DNA from: Heterocephalus glaber
Lineage: Eukaryota; Chordata; Mammalia; Rodentia; Bathyergidae
NCBI RefSeq assembly: GCF_000247695.1
Contig: NW_004624854.1
Location: 2,496,023-2,560,022, forward strand
Direction: 5' to 3'
Length of the DNA stretch: 64,000 nucleotides
Below, in pieces: positions 1 to 12,529 of the stretch (within the stretch, counting starts at the first letter, position 1; each line of letters opens with the position of its first letter). The notes under the pieces are model-generated. The model was given only the letters and a program-made list of their open reading frames with translations, did no database searches and was not told where the DNA came from. The position numbers and the translations under genes were made by a program.

Positions 1-415
1 CTGGTGCCCCAGAGCTCCACGTCCTCCACCGCAGAACCTGGCTCCCTGAAAGGCTGAGCCTAGATTGCGCACGAATACCATGTAGCATTCAGGAAATGCC
101 TTGTAGGAATTTTTAGACTTCGAGTGAGACAGATATTTTCGTTTGTCCTGATAAAGTCTCACACACGGGACTGGATGATCTCTACCTTTCTTTTGTGTTA
201 ATCATTGTATTAGTCTGAGTGAATTCCTAATATTGATAATGTTTTAAAAATTGTTGAATCAAACGAGAAATTTTGTTACACTGCTTAGTACTGATGAACA
301 CATATATTATAATAGTGCATTAAGTTTACAGAAGTGTATGATGAAAATAGCCTCAAACAATTCTCCATCTGTATTTAGAGGGGCTGATCGTAGTGCTCTA
401 TAGGAGGTATGGGTG
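1..415. other. No gene seen
   Basis: The first 60 nt are GC-richer, perhaps the end of an element cut by the window edge. The rest is AT-rich unique-looking sequence. Confidence 0.5.
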
Positions 416-1010
416 TTGAATAAATAACTGCAGGGGAAAGCTAGACAAGGAGGAGTTTATTCAAAAACACTCTTGTAGGGGAGAGAGGAACACAGAGGAT
501 TTTAACACTGGGAATGAGCTGAGGAAAAGCAAGAGGAATTTCTGGTTGTTCCTCAGTGTGAGAGGTCACAGGGGCTTGGTAAGTGTTTCTCACCAGAGTT
601 AGGCTTCCACCATCTTGGCAAGCACAAGGTGTAGAGTTGCTACTTTTTCTGATGATTGCATTTCAAAAGGATGGTTCCCAGGTCCTCAAGAAGGGTATTC
701 CTAGTCTGTACAACTGGAAAGAGGCTGAGTGATTTGCATCTCAAAGAAGGAATTTACCACTGAAAGCTCTCTAAAGTAAATCCTCTAAGAAAAAGGAAAT
801 CAAAGACCTCTGGTCAGGACAGAACTGTTTGAAATTCTGTCAGCTCAAGGGAAACTTCAGATCCTCTTGGGCTTTGACAGACTTGATGAGGTTAAAAACT
901 GTAATACAACCATTCCCAGAGAGCTGCAGATAGTAAAAATGAGAACTAGAACTTTGGAAACATCAGTTGGTTTCAGTGGGTGTCTGGGTGGGGAAGGACA
1001 GGAGTGACAT
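416..1010 (-). mobile_element. Possible old LTR (minus strand), unnamed
   Basis: The left part contains 'ggaggagtttattcaaaaa', which on the minus strand gives an AATAAA signal in a context common in LTR R regions. The block is more GC-rich than its flanks. I see no clear TG...CA termini or target duplication, so the limits are only rough and the call is weak. Confidence 0.28.
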
Positions 1011-1970
1011 CTCAGGGAGCTCTCATTTTTTCCTTTAAACCTGTTTTATTGTTTGTGTTTATATATTACTCCATATTTCCATTTTAGTGTTCAATCCGAA
1101 TTATAACTTCTTTATGGTTTCATAATTGTGATGGATTTTTCTTTCCCTCATTTTGTTGATTTTCCTATTTACCTTAATTTTTCTTGTATAATTCAGATTT
1201 TCCAAGTTATTGGTTTTTGACAAATTTTAGTTTTACTCATTGCTACCACTAATGGGTGTCATCTCCATTTGTTTGTCACCACTCCCTTACACGCTGTCTC
1301 CTTTGCTTTGAGGAGCATGGTATACGGAGTTTCACATACATTTATCTATGTAAGCATAGGGGTGGGTCTGAGTTAACACTGATTTTCTCAGACTGAAAAT
1401 ACAGTTTTAAAAACAGGGCTCAGTTTCTTGTGGTAAACATCATCAGTCTGATGAGAAATAAATAATATACTCCAGTTAATCAAAATTTGCTTTGAAGTAA
1501 GTTGTTAATATTATTTATTTCAAAATTTCATTTTTATATGCAAATCCTTTATTCTCCAACACCTCACTATCAAGAATAAAAATGTGATAATGATAAGCAG
1601 TAAATTATTTTGAGTTAAATTTACTTCTATAATCCATAGAACTATGAATATTTGTCAAGGAGCTGTTATATTGATACTAGTAAAGGAAATGTTATATAAA
1701 ATAATCATTCTAAAGAATTCAAGGAAACTTCCAATGAGAGATAATAAGAGCACATTTTAAAAATTATGTCTTTACAGACAGATGTACAAGTATTCAACAT
1801 CCACCTCTTGGAGCAGCTCTACAGAATAATCCTCTCAGAGGGCAGACCTGGATTATGCCACCATCAACATCACAACAACAAATTATTGATTTCACTCTAG
1901 GGAGCAGGAAGGCTATTTTTATAATATATTAATAGAGCTGTGTTAATAGTCATACTATTGTAGATAGCTG
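1011..1970. other. No gene seen
   Basis: AT-rich sequence. I recognise no repeat and no frame of note. Confidence 0.5.
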
Positions 1971-2517
1971 TGTTGGGTATACAGCTCAAAAGAGACAGGG
2001 TCTAAGATAAGATCAGAACAGGAGTGTGGGGCGGGGGGGCTGGGTTGTTGATAGGAACAAGGCCCCAGGATGGACACTGGATGGTTAGACCTGCAGCCTA
2101 CCCTCCCCAGAGACAAACAACAGTCCAAAGCTGTGCACTGGCTGGTCCAGGGAGCACAAGCAATGGAACAAACGCATAGATACAACATAGCAAGTGTGCA
2201 GATAGAGGACCAGACCACTCTCCTGCCCCTGCAGGGAATGCCTTTCTTCTTCTGCATGCTGTGCTCCCTTGCTGTGTATCTTGTGTCTTCTTGGATCAAT
2301 ATCAGCTCAGCCACTGTACTTGTGATCCCGTTGGCTGAGTACAGTTTGACCCAGTAACCTGTGATGCGATTCTGCTGCATAAAAGATCCTCGGACAAGCG
2401 CCTCAGTGGAAACCCACTGTCCCGACCCCTCCTGCCTCCCAGAACTTTCTCTTAAAGAAAACCTTTCCTGCTCCTCTCTTCCTCTGTCCCAACTCCATTC
2501 TTCAGAGTCCTGAGACA
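1971..2517 (+). mobile_element. Probable solo LTR of a gammaretrovirus-like (ERV1) element
   Basis: A 547-bp block begins TGTTGGGTAT and ends in ACA. It is bounded by 'gctg' (1967-1970) and 'gctc' (2518-2521), consistent with a 4-bp target duplication with one mismatch. Inside are a TATA-like 'cataaaag' at about 2378-2385, then a pyrimidine-rich segment with a degenerate poly(A) signal ('cttaaagaaaacctt') followed by C/T-rich sequence, the layout of U3-R-U5 in class I LTRs. No retroviral genes adjoin it. Two short overlapping ORFs in this block are not coding. The family name is not known to me. Confidence 0.55.
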
Positions 2518-2521
2518 GCTC

Positions 2522-3439
2522 AGCATATCTACCTACTACTTTCCTGTAGCAATACTGCAGTTTTGAGTATTTATACTATTAGAAATGGTTTTGACTTAGA
2601 AAAAAATGAAGAACGGATGCAAAGGTTGCTTTTTTATCTAACCTAATTCTCATCCAAATCAAAAGGAAAGTGAATGTTACTAAGATTTAATTGTAAAATT
2701 GTTTTTAAAACTTGCAAAGATATGTATCTATCTATATTTATGTTAGGAACAGAACAATCTTCTCTGTGTGTGCCAGATTTATGTAATTACTAGAAAGTGT
2801 CTGAATACAGAAAAGTAACTGCTTAAGAAAACAAGCATGACTTGTGTCTGGGAAAATTATGTTAGGTGTTATTGGCCTTGGAGAAAGAATGAGAGCTCCT
2901 GAAAAAAGCCTTCATGGTGCATGCTATTGACCCATATTTAGCCACATATTAATTTTGCAACTCTCTTATCACATTAAGTAGGATTTGTTGCTTGACCAGG
3001 TCGTACTTTAATCTTTAACAAATATTATTTGAAATTATATTGAATGCTGGGCAGAACATAAAGTTTCTATGTTTTGACTATTTCTTGAATGAAAAGATAA
3101 GACATACAAGCACAACAAATAAACACTATCTAGAATAGATGACTACATGTCACACACAGTGGAGACAGTAAGTGTGTAAAAGCTGAATGAGAAAAAGGTC
3201 AGAATCAGGTCCTGTCTTAGGAAGTTTCCTAGATACCATAGCAGGACATGACAAATACCATTTCAAGTCTCATTCTAAAAGTGCTTATTTATATATGTGT
3301 AGAAATACACGTATACAGATATATCAGCACATATATGCACTTATATACTATTTATATATAGTGCATATATGATTTGTTGTTCCATCAACTACATAGATAC
3401 ATTCAAGATGGTCATTATCATTGTAACTATTAACACACA
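2522..3439. other. No gene seen
   Basis: AT-rich sequence with a TA-rich, microsatellite-like stretch near 3285-3372. The 61-codon frame at 3187 runs into that stretch and is chance. Confidence 0.5.
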
Positions 3440-3870
3440 GTAATTGTACAAATTAATGTGTTTCGCTATGCCATTTGCATATATCAACTTCGGGTCCTGT
3501 CTCAGTCTCCCCTGTCCTTCGCTACCCCTTCCCATGACCCCCTTTATGACCCTAATAGTCCCTTCTCTGCTTTCAAGTCATTGTTCTTTTGTTTGTATTG
3601 TTGTTGTTCTACTTTCCAGATATGAGAGAAAACCTGCAATCCTTGACTTTTTATATCTGGCTTATCTTGCTCAACATGATTTCATCCCATTAGAAACCTA
3701 TTCACGCAGTCAGGACTTCAGTTCTCTGTGGCTCACTAGTGTGTTCTGTACACAGACACCATAGCTACTTCATCCATTCCCATGCTCACCATGCTCCAGG
3801 CTGGTGTCCTCTCTTGATCACTGTGGATAGTGCTGCAGTAAACATGGATGCATGAGCAGAAAGGAATAAA
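3440..3870 (-). mobile_element. L1 3' end fragment (ORF2 end / 3' UTR), minus strand
   Basis: On the minus strand the block reads as the typical end of L1 ORF2 and the following region. It has the 'aataaacatgg... tgcagcactatt' type segment (plus strand 'agtgctgcagtaaacatgg' at 3829-3847) and the 'catatttgtct...atgttttctctcat' type segment near 3610-3660 (plus strand 'atgagagaaaacctgc'). Many substitutions show it is old. The ORFs across it are chance. Confidence 0.75.
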
Positions 3871-6020
3871 GATTGAGAGGAATATAAAAACAAAAAACCA
3901 AAATACAATAAGCCTTGAGTGTCCTGGAAAATTGGACGAAGCCGTGGGACAGATTCAGTGCACACTTTACCTGCCATAAAGCTGCTGCTCAGAAGACTGT
4001 CATGGACAGCACGGGTCTTCTGTGAGGGACTTGCCTTCCCTCTTTCTCCTCACTTCTTTTCTGGTTAACAAAGAGATAAACAACTTCAGATTACACATTC
4101 CTTTATCATTTTCTTAAGCAGTCTCTGGGATGAAGATCCTTTGTCACTGGTAAGTTTCTCCTTCCCTCCTGACATGGTCTCCTCAGGGCCCCTTGCTGGT
4201 TACCCTGTCTTCTCTCCTCTAGACCTGCAGTCTCTGGACTCAGAAACAAAAACAAGAAATCACAGACAGCTCACAGAGCAGGGCTTCAGGGTCTTCTTTG
4301 TCTGATCATTCTGTATGGTGAAACTGCTGTCTCCATAGCCTTGGCTGGTCATGGTCATGAAGGAGGGGACGGCTTTTTGGGTTCTAAATGAAAAGGAGGC
4401 CCAGTGACAGCTCTCTTTGGCCTGAGAAGTTCTTTATTTATGGAATGCATCACTGTCCTTTCTGAAGAGTGGGAAATCAGGACTCACTGAAGAGAGCTCC
4501 TTGGCTGTCATTCTTTTCTCCAGTAACTTCAAGCTGGCAGAGCAGCTGATGATGCTTCTGTCACTCTGTTCTTTCCATTTAGCTAATGATCATTAGAGAG
4601 TCCTGCATCCTCCCATCGCCCTAGGAAATTTAATCCATGGAGTCCTCTGGAGTTCAGTTGTTGGTATGTATAGGTTAAAAAGCCGTTTGGAAAATCCTTT
4701 CTCTAGATAATAATAGCTGGGTATTCAAATGTGATTTATGTATAATCTACTTCATCAGACATAATATTTCTTAGGCATTTCTCCTTTCACTCCACCAGCA
4801 ACACATTTTAATCATTCTCTCAGCAGATGGATCCCATGGTGGTCCAGGGCAAAGGTAGGTTCGTCTCCAACATGGGAAGAGATACAAATATGAAAATTTT
4901 AAGATCAATTACTCCTTTAGAAAAATGTATTAGAAAGGAAACCACAAAAATTATTTTTCTTGCTTAATTTACTATTGTACTTTGTATAGGTTTATTAATC
5001 TTTTTAAAGTATTAAATATTTTAAAAATAAGAGTAATACAGTTCAAAGTTTATAATGAAATGAATCATTTTCTCCTCTAACCTCCAACAACTTCAAAAAA
5101 CACTTATCTATGAAGCATGTGGTTTTTCAGTTTTTAGTGATTAATGTATGTATATGGATTTGAAATTTGGATGGCTATGTTTTGACCAGAAAATACACCA
5201 ACTAAACCCAATTTTCAGTGAAGATTTGGAAGATTTCCATCCATGTCAAAGAATTCTCCCCATCCCTTCCTATTCCATTTCCCACACGGCAGAGGGGTAC
5301 ATTTCTTTGATTTCTCTAACAACATATTACAATTGCCACTGTTCTTACAAGTTGTTTAAGGAGAACCCTAACTTATGTGTTGTGTCTGATTCTTTCATGT
5401 AGCATAACACTTTCGAGATTAATCTATATTGCTTCACATGACAGTATTTCAATATTTTAAATGCAGTATAATATATCATTGTAAGTATTTTTTTAGGCTG
5501 TGAACATGTTGTAAGTTTTTATTTAACACAATGAAGTGTGAAAATCATAAAAATAAGAAAAAATATCAACAAATATATCACATTTAAATGACAACAGAAA
5601 TAAATAATGTATAAAAATATACTATACATGAGTACATAAAAAGAAGTAATACAGTAAAACTAAAAAATAATTTGAAGATAGAGAATTCACAAACATTAGC
5701 AACAGCTTCATTTTGATAAGCTCATTGACTTTGGACTTAATACTTCATTCAAATGTGTAATGATGCATAATAGTTCATATCCATATTTAATGAAAGACAG
5801 TCTGCTAAAATTATTGATAAAAATCTCATCTTCAGGCAGATTATGCACTGATTGAGAGATGTTGGTCAAACTTATAAGTAATAATCATAGTGACATAAAA
5901 TACATTCCCAAACTGTCACGAATTTTAAACTCATTTTTGTCAAAACTGAGAATTTATCAGGTGACTTTTCAAACTGTATGGGTATGTTTTTAAAATATTT
6001 AAAGGTTATGAAGGCTCTTT
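3871..6020. other. No gene seen
   Basis: 4000-4650 is moderately GC-richer and may hold an unrecognised old repeat. 4650-6020 is AT-rich. The 84-codon frame at 5148 shows no family features. Confidence 0.45.
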
Positions 6021-6030
6021 AAAGCATGGA

Positions 6031-6182
6031 GCACTGGTTGTGGGGGCACAGGTCTGTGATCCCAGCACTCAGGAAGCTGAGACAGGAGGATCACTGGAGT
6101 TTGAAGTCATCCTGGCCTACACTGTGAGTTCAAGGCAGCCTGAGCTACATAGCGAGACTCTGTCTCAACGCCCCCACCCCCA
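6031..6182 (+). repeat. B1-like (7SL-derived) SINE
   Basis: The core 'gatcccagcactcaggaagc' and the downstream 'gagctacatagcgagactct' mark a 7SL-derived monomer of about 150 bp ending in a C/A-rich tail. A 10-bp duplication 'aaagcatgga' flanks it at 6021-6030 and 6183-6192. Confidence 0.93.
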
Positions 6183-6637
6183 AAAGCATGGAAGGATATT
6201 AATTTGATGTATATTTTAATCAAATAAAATGCACAAGAAAAATATCTACAATTACAAATAAAACAAAACCACTCATTATTATTTTGAAGTCCTGAAAGGC
6301 CATTTCAGTTATTACTCTTTTTAGTTTTGAAAGTAAAAGAGACTTTTCCAGAAGTGGTACATTTTAAAACAGAAATTTAAACAAAAGTTACATCTAACAT
6401 GTTGTTTCATGAGCAATTGGAAAACTGTTGTAATGAAAAAAATACTGACTCATTTATCCCAAAGGCAGCAAAGAATTAATCAAAATAATGGAAAATGGAC
6501 TTATAATAACCAATATATTAAATAATATACAGCTTAGACACAAAATATAGACTGTTTGACAGCTACTTTCTCTCCATTATGCTAATAAAAAACTCTAAAG
6601 AAAATTTTCAGATTTTTAATTACGAAAACTCTCTCTG

Positions 6638-6813
6638 TCAGCGGAGCATGGTGACACCCACTTATCATCCCACTACTTGAGGAAGCTGAGGCAGGAGAAT
6701 TACAAGGCTGCGTCCAGCCTGGGCAACTTAGTGACTTAGCAAGAACCTGTCTCAGTAGCTCAGTGGGGAGGCCTGCAGTTCAATCCCCAGTAGAAACCAC
6801 AACCATGAGGAAA
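6638..6813 (+). repeat. B1+ID composite SINE
   Basis: A 7SL-like left half ('gaggaagctgaggcaggaga') is joined to an ID-like right half with 'tagctcagtggggaggcctg' and 'gttcaatccccagta'. An imperfect duplication ('gaaaactctctctg' at 6624-6637; 'gaaaattccctctctg' at 6814-6829) brackets it. Confidence 0.85.
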
Positions 6814-7369
6814 GAAAATTCCCTCTCTGGTCTGATTCAGTCAAGTGAACCAAGTGTCGGATAATTGTAACATGTGTGGAACACCACTTAGTGCCAATCA
6901 CGGGGCAGCGAAGCTGTTTGTAAAGTGTTACAAGACGGATGTGCTTTTCAAAACCTTAATTATGCGTGATATGTGCAGCACACAGCTCATTGCTTCCTCT
7001 GTGTAGAGGAAAATGCATAGCTCCTGGAGTTGTTGACTACTTTGGTATTTGAAATAATTACATGTTATTTTCAGCTCAGTGATAGAGGGTATATTTTAAA
7101 CACAGTTGAAGTTGATTTTTTAATGGGTAAATGTAATGATATAGTTTGCACATTATAAAGCTCTCCAAAACTTACAATATACATACAGTGACATTTTAAA
7201 GACTTGGAAGAGATATTCAAATTTAAACGAGATTCAAAAACATTTATTTATGACTAAGTTCAAGCAATTAAGGGCAATTTGGCAAGATAATTGGAATATC
7301 TCAATAAAATAAATGATATCTTGAAGGATTCTGACTTCTACTTATATGAGTAGTGGCATATTTTTATTA

Positions 7370-7712
7370 ATCAACTTTCCCATCACTGAGACACCAGACT
7401 CAATACCCACAGTTTAAAGGAGGAGAGGTTTAAGTTGGCTCATGGTTTTAGGGGATACAGTCCATGGTCTGCTCTCTGTAAGACAGAAACTTCATGGCAC
7501 AAGGGTGTGGCAAAGCACAGCAGCTGGGTTCGCTGTGGCTAGAAAATGGAGCAGGGTAACACTGCCAGACAAGAAAGTGACAGATGCAAGATACGGTAGC
7601 CAAGGTACACTTCCCAGGGCCCTTGTGAACACACTCAGAATTGTGTTCCTCCAAGCCCCAGTGGCTCCCAAGTCCATCAAGGTGACAAAATCAAGATTAA
7701 CTGTCACAACAT
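7370..7712 (-). mobile_element. MaLR/ERVL-type LTR, minus strand
   Basis: The plus-strand text 'aaaggaggagaggtttaagt' then 'tggctcatggttttagggga' and 'cagtccatggtctgctctct' is the reverse of a common MaLR-family LTR 3' region. The three overlapping ORFs of about 70-107 codons here are LTR sequence, not genes. Confidence 0.7.
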
Positions 7713-8823
7713 TGAATCACTGTTGCATTTCTTTCATGAAGATACTAAAAAGAAAATTCAAATAAATGTAGTGGGAAAATACAGAGTCATTGATAAAATG
7801 AATAATAACATAAATAGGAGTTAGTTTGATTTTCAGAGCATGTTATAACAAAGTCATTTTTACATCATACTACAAGCAATAATATATTTAAAGGCAAGGG
7901 ATACATTAACATAAGGAAAATTGGATCATATGCAAACATGGAAGAATACTCACTTTTTGTTGATTTGATGCTAAACTCCACGAGAAAAATATAAAGTTAT
8001 AATTGTTTACCCTGCAGTGAAACATCAGAAACCAATTGTTTAAATAATGTTGCCAATCTCAAGATTTAAGTTTCTGTATGAAAAATTTGAAAATTTGAAA
8101 CAAAGAGTAGAGTCCATGTATGAAAAACAAACACAATGTAACTTTTCCAAAATAGTGCAGTCTTAAAGAATTGTCTAAATATTACAATGAGTTTTAAAGT
8201 TAAAGGAAACTTTTCTACAATATGAATAAGAATGATAAAATAATTGTCCTACAAAAGAGGAGGGATTTCTTTCTAGCCTCATATTGGAATGTAATATTAT
8301 AAAATTGTTGGGACTTGTAGAAATATTCAAAATATATGTAGCCAAAAGTTTATGGATAAGAAACAAATAAATGATTTTCTTTGATGATTTCTGTACTCAG
8401 AAATGCAAAGTTTAGTGCCTAATCTGTTTCGGTTTGAAATGTAGAACTATGGGTTCTTTTAGTACTTTAACATATCTGTATTTTGTTTCTAAATGTAGCA
8501 TTCTTTCATTTTTTAAAAAAGTTTAAAGTTGGTAACATGTCCTTTTTTTTATATCTTAGATCATAGATATTTTATAACAATAGGCAAAAAGTGAAAAGTT
8601 TACAATGGTAGTAGAGAAATTAAAAGGCTTAGTGAATAAAAGAAATATTGATTTACCTATGAAAGAATAGAATTGTGAGAATGTTTTATAGTGAATGAAG
8701 ACCTGAAGCCAGATAAAATATAAAATGTGAACAGAAAGTAAAATGGAACTGAAATCACTAATTCCCTGGTTGAGCAAATCATTAAATGTCTGTTTGATTT
8801 ACAACTTCTACATTTTGTGTTCC
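7713..8823. other. No gene seen
   Basis: AT-rich sequence without recognised elements. Frames at 8175 and 8556 are rich in F/I/Y/S, as random AT-rich translation gives. Confidence 0.5.
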
Positions 8824-9160
8824 TGTTATAGACTTAATTGTGTATCCTCCCCATGAAGTCTTATCTGACTGTGGTCTTTAACGGGGAGGTAGGGTCTTCA
8901 AAGGAAGGAATTACCCTGAGATGATTTTTAGAGGTAGTCCCTAGTGCACTGTAGTTGGTGTCTCCTAAGAGACCCCTAGGATGTCTCCAAAGAAGAAATG
9001 TCTAGTGGAGACTGCAAGAAGGTAGCCAGGAGGGCAGAGGGCGGGGGAGAAGCCGCAACTGCTGACAGCTGCTGTTGGTCTTGTCCAGAAGATGGAGAAA
9101 ATATATCTCTGTTGAAGTTACTCCACCTGTGGTATTCCCAATGATGCATTCTGTTCGCTG
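8824..9160 (+). mobile_element. MLT1-type MaLR LTR
   Basis: It starts TGTTATAGACTTAATTGTG, very close to the MLT1 5' terminus. It keeps the 'agggtcttcaaaggaaggaa' block, the 'ggtgtctcctaagaga' block and the terminal 'tctctgttgaagttactcca' / 'tgtggtatt' motifs in the right order. It is strongly diverged. Confidence 0.72.
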
Positions 9161-9706
9161 AGCTTTGTTTTGCTTTACGTGGTATTTACTGTTTGCATAC
9201 GTGCATCTTGTGCACAGAAAGTTAGCTCTCGTGAGTGATTGTCCAGTGCCCATAATCATCTGAAAGGAGTTCTCATCTGGACACCTTTACACCTTTATGC
9301 TGGACATCTGGCGTAAAGTCTAACAGGTTCTCATGGTGATTTTTAGAAGGCATGTGCACTCTGTAGGTTTATATGTAAGTAAAACAACAAAAAAATTGTA
9401 CTGTATTTATATATTTTACAAAAGGATTTACCTGACATGTACAAGGATTTAGCTTCATTTGAGGCTATTTTTAGAGACTCATTTTTTAATTCTTTCAGCA
9501 AATCATATTTTAATTACAGGTAGTAATTAATTCTAACAAAATGTTAAATAAAATTTCATTGTTAATTTCTTTTTAATTACCTTGCAGAAACAACTCTGGA
9601 TGTTAAGCTAACCTCAGGCACTGATTAAAGGTTTGGTCCGGAAATGCTGTGGGCTGCAGGGGAAAAGGATATTAGATGTTGAAAGTAGAGAATACAGAAT
9701 ACGTTA

Positions 9707-9797
9707 GGACCAGGGATTTAGCTCAGTGGTCCCGCCACCTGCCTTGCAAGTGCAAGGTCCCGAGTTCGATCCCTGGTACCACCAAAAAAACCAAACC
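9707..9797 (+). repeat. ID-type SINE (tRNA-derived)
   Basis: A box 'tagctcagtgg', B box 'gagttcgatccctggtacc' and an A-rich tail with 'ccaaaccaaaac' are present. A likely duplication 'aaagtagagaa' occurs at 9682-9692 and again just after the tail, about 9813, though about 14 nt of unexplained sequence separates the left copy from the element. Confidence 0.93.
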
Positions 9798-10044
9798 AAA
9801 ACAAAAAAACAAAAGTAGAGAACATGTTGATACCTTAAGAATTAATTGGCAAATAGGACTTGGTAATCAATCAAGAAGAGGGATGCAAACATATATTTCA
9901 TTGTTATGACAAAAGTTCCTGTGGCATTTAACCTTTATTATTTTGACATTCACTATTTTATATTATGTGTAAACATGCTGTTTTGATTTTGCTTGAATAT
10001 AGGAATTCCATATTTTTAAATTTTTATTTTATTATTTTATTTTT

Positions 10045-10165
10045 GGTAGTGCTAAGAATCAATCCTCAGTGCTTGTTCATGGTGAGCAAGTGCTCTGTTT
10101 TTCTCTTTTCTTCTTTCTTTTGGTACCAGGGAAAGTGCTCTGTTTCTGAGCTATATTCCTAGCTC
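10045..10165 (-). repeat. Old ID/B1-ID type SINE remnant split by a short insertion
   Basis: On the minus strand 'gctaggaatatagctcagaa' (plus 10142-10161) and the segment around 10045-10100 form one tRNA-derived SINE. It is interrupted at 10100 by the 32-nt insertion described separately. Divergence is high. Confidence 0.6.
10101..10132 (-). repeat. Extremely 5'-truncated ID SINE tail (about 10 nt plus A-tail)
   Basis: The insert is a T-rich run followed by 'ggtaccaggga', the exact reverse of the 3' end of the local ID SINE with its A-rich tail. It is flanked by a perfect 13-bp duplication 'aagtgctctgttt' (10088-10100 and 10133-10145). Confidence 0.75.
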
Positions 10166-10169
10166 TCCC

Positions 10170-11400
10170 TGAAATTTTAAATTATTAACCTGAAAAATTA
10201 ATCATGTAGTACAGATAATTCTCATATATGCCTTTCTAAAAATAGACTCTATCTTTAAAATCATATTAATTTACATATTTGTTATTTAACAAAGCAATAC
10301 TGATAAATTCTTATTCACAAAATCTATATTCTACTCATAATACAATAGTGATTTTGTTCACACATGCCTCTGTTTATGAACAATTCAGATTTGGAAAAGA
10401 AGTGTTTTGCAAAATTTTAGTGTCTTAAACACAAGCACTCGGCAAAACTTTGGTGACTAACGTGAATGTGGCCATGTTCCCCAGAATCATGAAACAAATT
10501 AAGTTCATGAACTGAGGTATCACTTCATTAAATTTTTCTTTTCCTTTTTCCTTTTCTTTGCTTGCTTTCTTTCTTTTTTTCCCCAAGATCCTTTTTAGGA
10601 TACTGAGTCTTATTTAGAAGTTAGGATCTTTCTAGGCTCCGCTTGGCTGACATTGTTTCTCACATTCGTTTTTTTATAATGACTTGGAAAATATTGAGGA
10701 GTACTGCTCAGGTGTCTTGTAGGATCTGCTTTGTATGGAATTTAACTGATATTTTTCTTATGGAAAGCCTGGAGTTATAGATTTGGGGGAAGAAAACTAC
10801 AGGGTATCATCACGGGAACAAACGGTTAATATGATTCATGACTGCTGATGCTGGTCTTAAATATTTGCCAGAGATATTTGTCGGGTATTTCCAATACAAA
10901 GTTCCTCTAGTGTTTTCTCTCTTCCATACTGTGCTCTATGACAGAAATGCCAATGGGCATCCCACACTCAAGCGGGAAGTAATACTCAGACTCTTTAAAG
11001 CAGAAAGTCTTCATATGTTCTTAGAATTCTACATGCAGATCGCTCTCTTCTGTCTTGTTTATTAATTTATTCAATCATCAATTTACATAAATATGCATTC
11101 CTTCACACTTGCTTTATAATTTGGGTTATAATCTAATACAAGTATATTTCACTGCTCGGATTATAGGATTATATCAGCTTTGGCACTGGAAACTACTTTT
11201 GTTCCTTCCCTTCTCTTTTGCATACCCCAACAGTAAATTTCCTTTGTTTTTGTTTCTTTACATTTTTGTCCTTCCTTCTTTTCCATTACTACACAGTACC
11301 CCTGTACTAGCTAGCCTTCTGCTACAGTTCTCATCACGGCAGTGTTTCCCAGAACGCCTGGTTCCTTTCACAGGCAACTGGGATTAGAAGCAGAAATCTG
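10170..11400. other. No gene seen
   Basis: AT-rich with the polypyrimidine run at 10530. Frames of 75 and 92 codons (10838, 11109) lack any recognisable motif. Confidence 0.5.
10530..10585. repeat. Polypyrimidine (CTTTT)n-like tract
   Basis: A run of C/T on the plus strand ('ttccttttctttgcttgctt' and similar) is simple-sequence DNA. No adjoining element is clear. Confidence 0.7.
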
Positions 11401-11404
11401 GGTG

Positions 11405-11786
11405 CGAGGTGTGCTCTTGCTACTGTGTTACCATTTTTAGGGTCTCTGTGACCACTAGTCCTGACACAGGAGTGCCACTAGGTTAAGGGGCGCTGAGCAG
11501 ACTGGGAAAGTAGGCACCTGGGTGGGCCTGGGTGCCTCAAGGAGGTGTGGTCTGAGCACTGTGCCTGTCCCTCTCCCCTTCCTCTTTGCCACTGCTCCGT
11601 TGATCTCTTCCCCACTGGTGTGGATTTAGAGCTTTTTCCCTCCCTGTGTCCTCCTATCAGGATATTCTTGCCTTGAAGGCAAGCTACTCACTGAACCTGC
11701 AAGATCCATGAGCCAGATTTAAGCTCTCCTCCTGTAGCTACAGGTGTGGAGTAGAGTGTCCAGCAACAGGAAAGCTGGCTAATACA
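11405..11786 (+). mobile_element. MaLR-type LTR
   Basis: The 3' part carries 'gatccatgagccagattt', 'ctctcctcctgtagctac' and the terminal 'aggaaagctggctaatac', the order seen in MaLR LTR 3' ends. The centre is C/T-rich. The 5' limit is approximate. Confidence 0.68.
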
Positions 11787-12529
11787 GCAGAAAGGTGGCA
11801 CAGAAAAGAAATAGATACAAATGTTCAAACTACACAAGACATCTATCTTATGACTGTGCATGTCATCATCTGTGTCTGTATTAATTGATATATTTTACAG
11901 TTGTTTCTAACTCCAATCTATTACCACAAATCATTACTGTCAGTTTATCATGCTTATCTATAAATTTCCACTGGAATAGTGAGAAATCTGGGTCAGATTA
12001 ATCACACAATTAATTATTTATTCAGTCCCAGTGTTCATCTACAGTAGCATTAGACTTATTAACCCAAATTCCCATAGAAAATTTAGTCAACTAATATGAA
12101 CTGCATCTATGCAGCTCCCCCTGGCTTTGGCATTGGCCTCAGGTCATTTTCGAAGGTGTTTAGGGCAGCACTACCCCTCCACTTTCAATGAGATAATTTC
12201 AATATTGTGATACAAGTAGAATCTCTTTTTAAACTGAATTTGTTCTGTGATCCCTAGATATCATAAGTGACTTTTGTATCTTACATATTTTACAGTTTAC
12301 CCTTTATGTTATTACATTCTATGTGTCCTAATAAAAGTTTCATTTACAAAAGAAGTAGATAGCAGGTATAGTATTGTCACTGTGAACATATATCTAAGGA
12401 CTACATGAATCAAATTCAATACTGACTTTTCTAGAAAATAGAAACAGAGGAAATACTTCATAATTCGTTTCATAAAATCAGCATTAATCCCCATTAGTAC
12501 CAATTAATATTGCAGCCAGATTTAGATAT

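Noticed and set aside
1955..2380. 141-codon minus-strand ORF and 95-codon plus-strand ORF
   Set aside because: Both sit within a probable LTR and are antisense to each other, with no recognisable family signature.
9707..9797. A tRNA gene, because A and B boxes are present
   Set aside because: The unit lacks a foldable acceptor stem and ends in an A-tail. It is a tRNA-derived ID SINE with several sister copies in the window.
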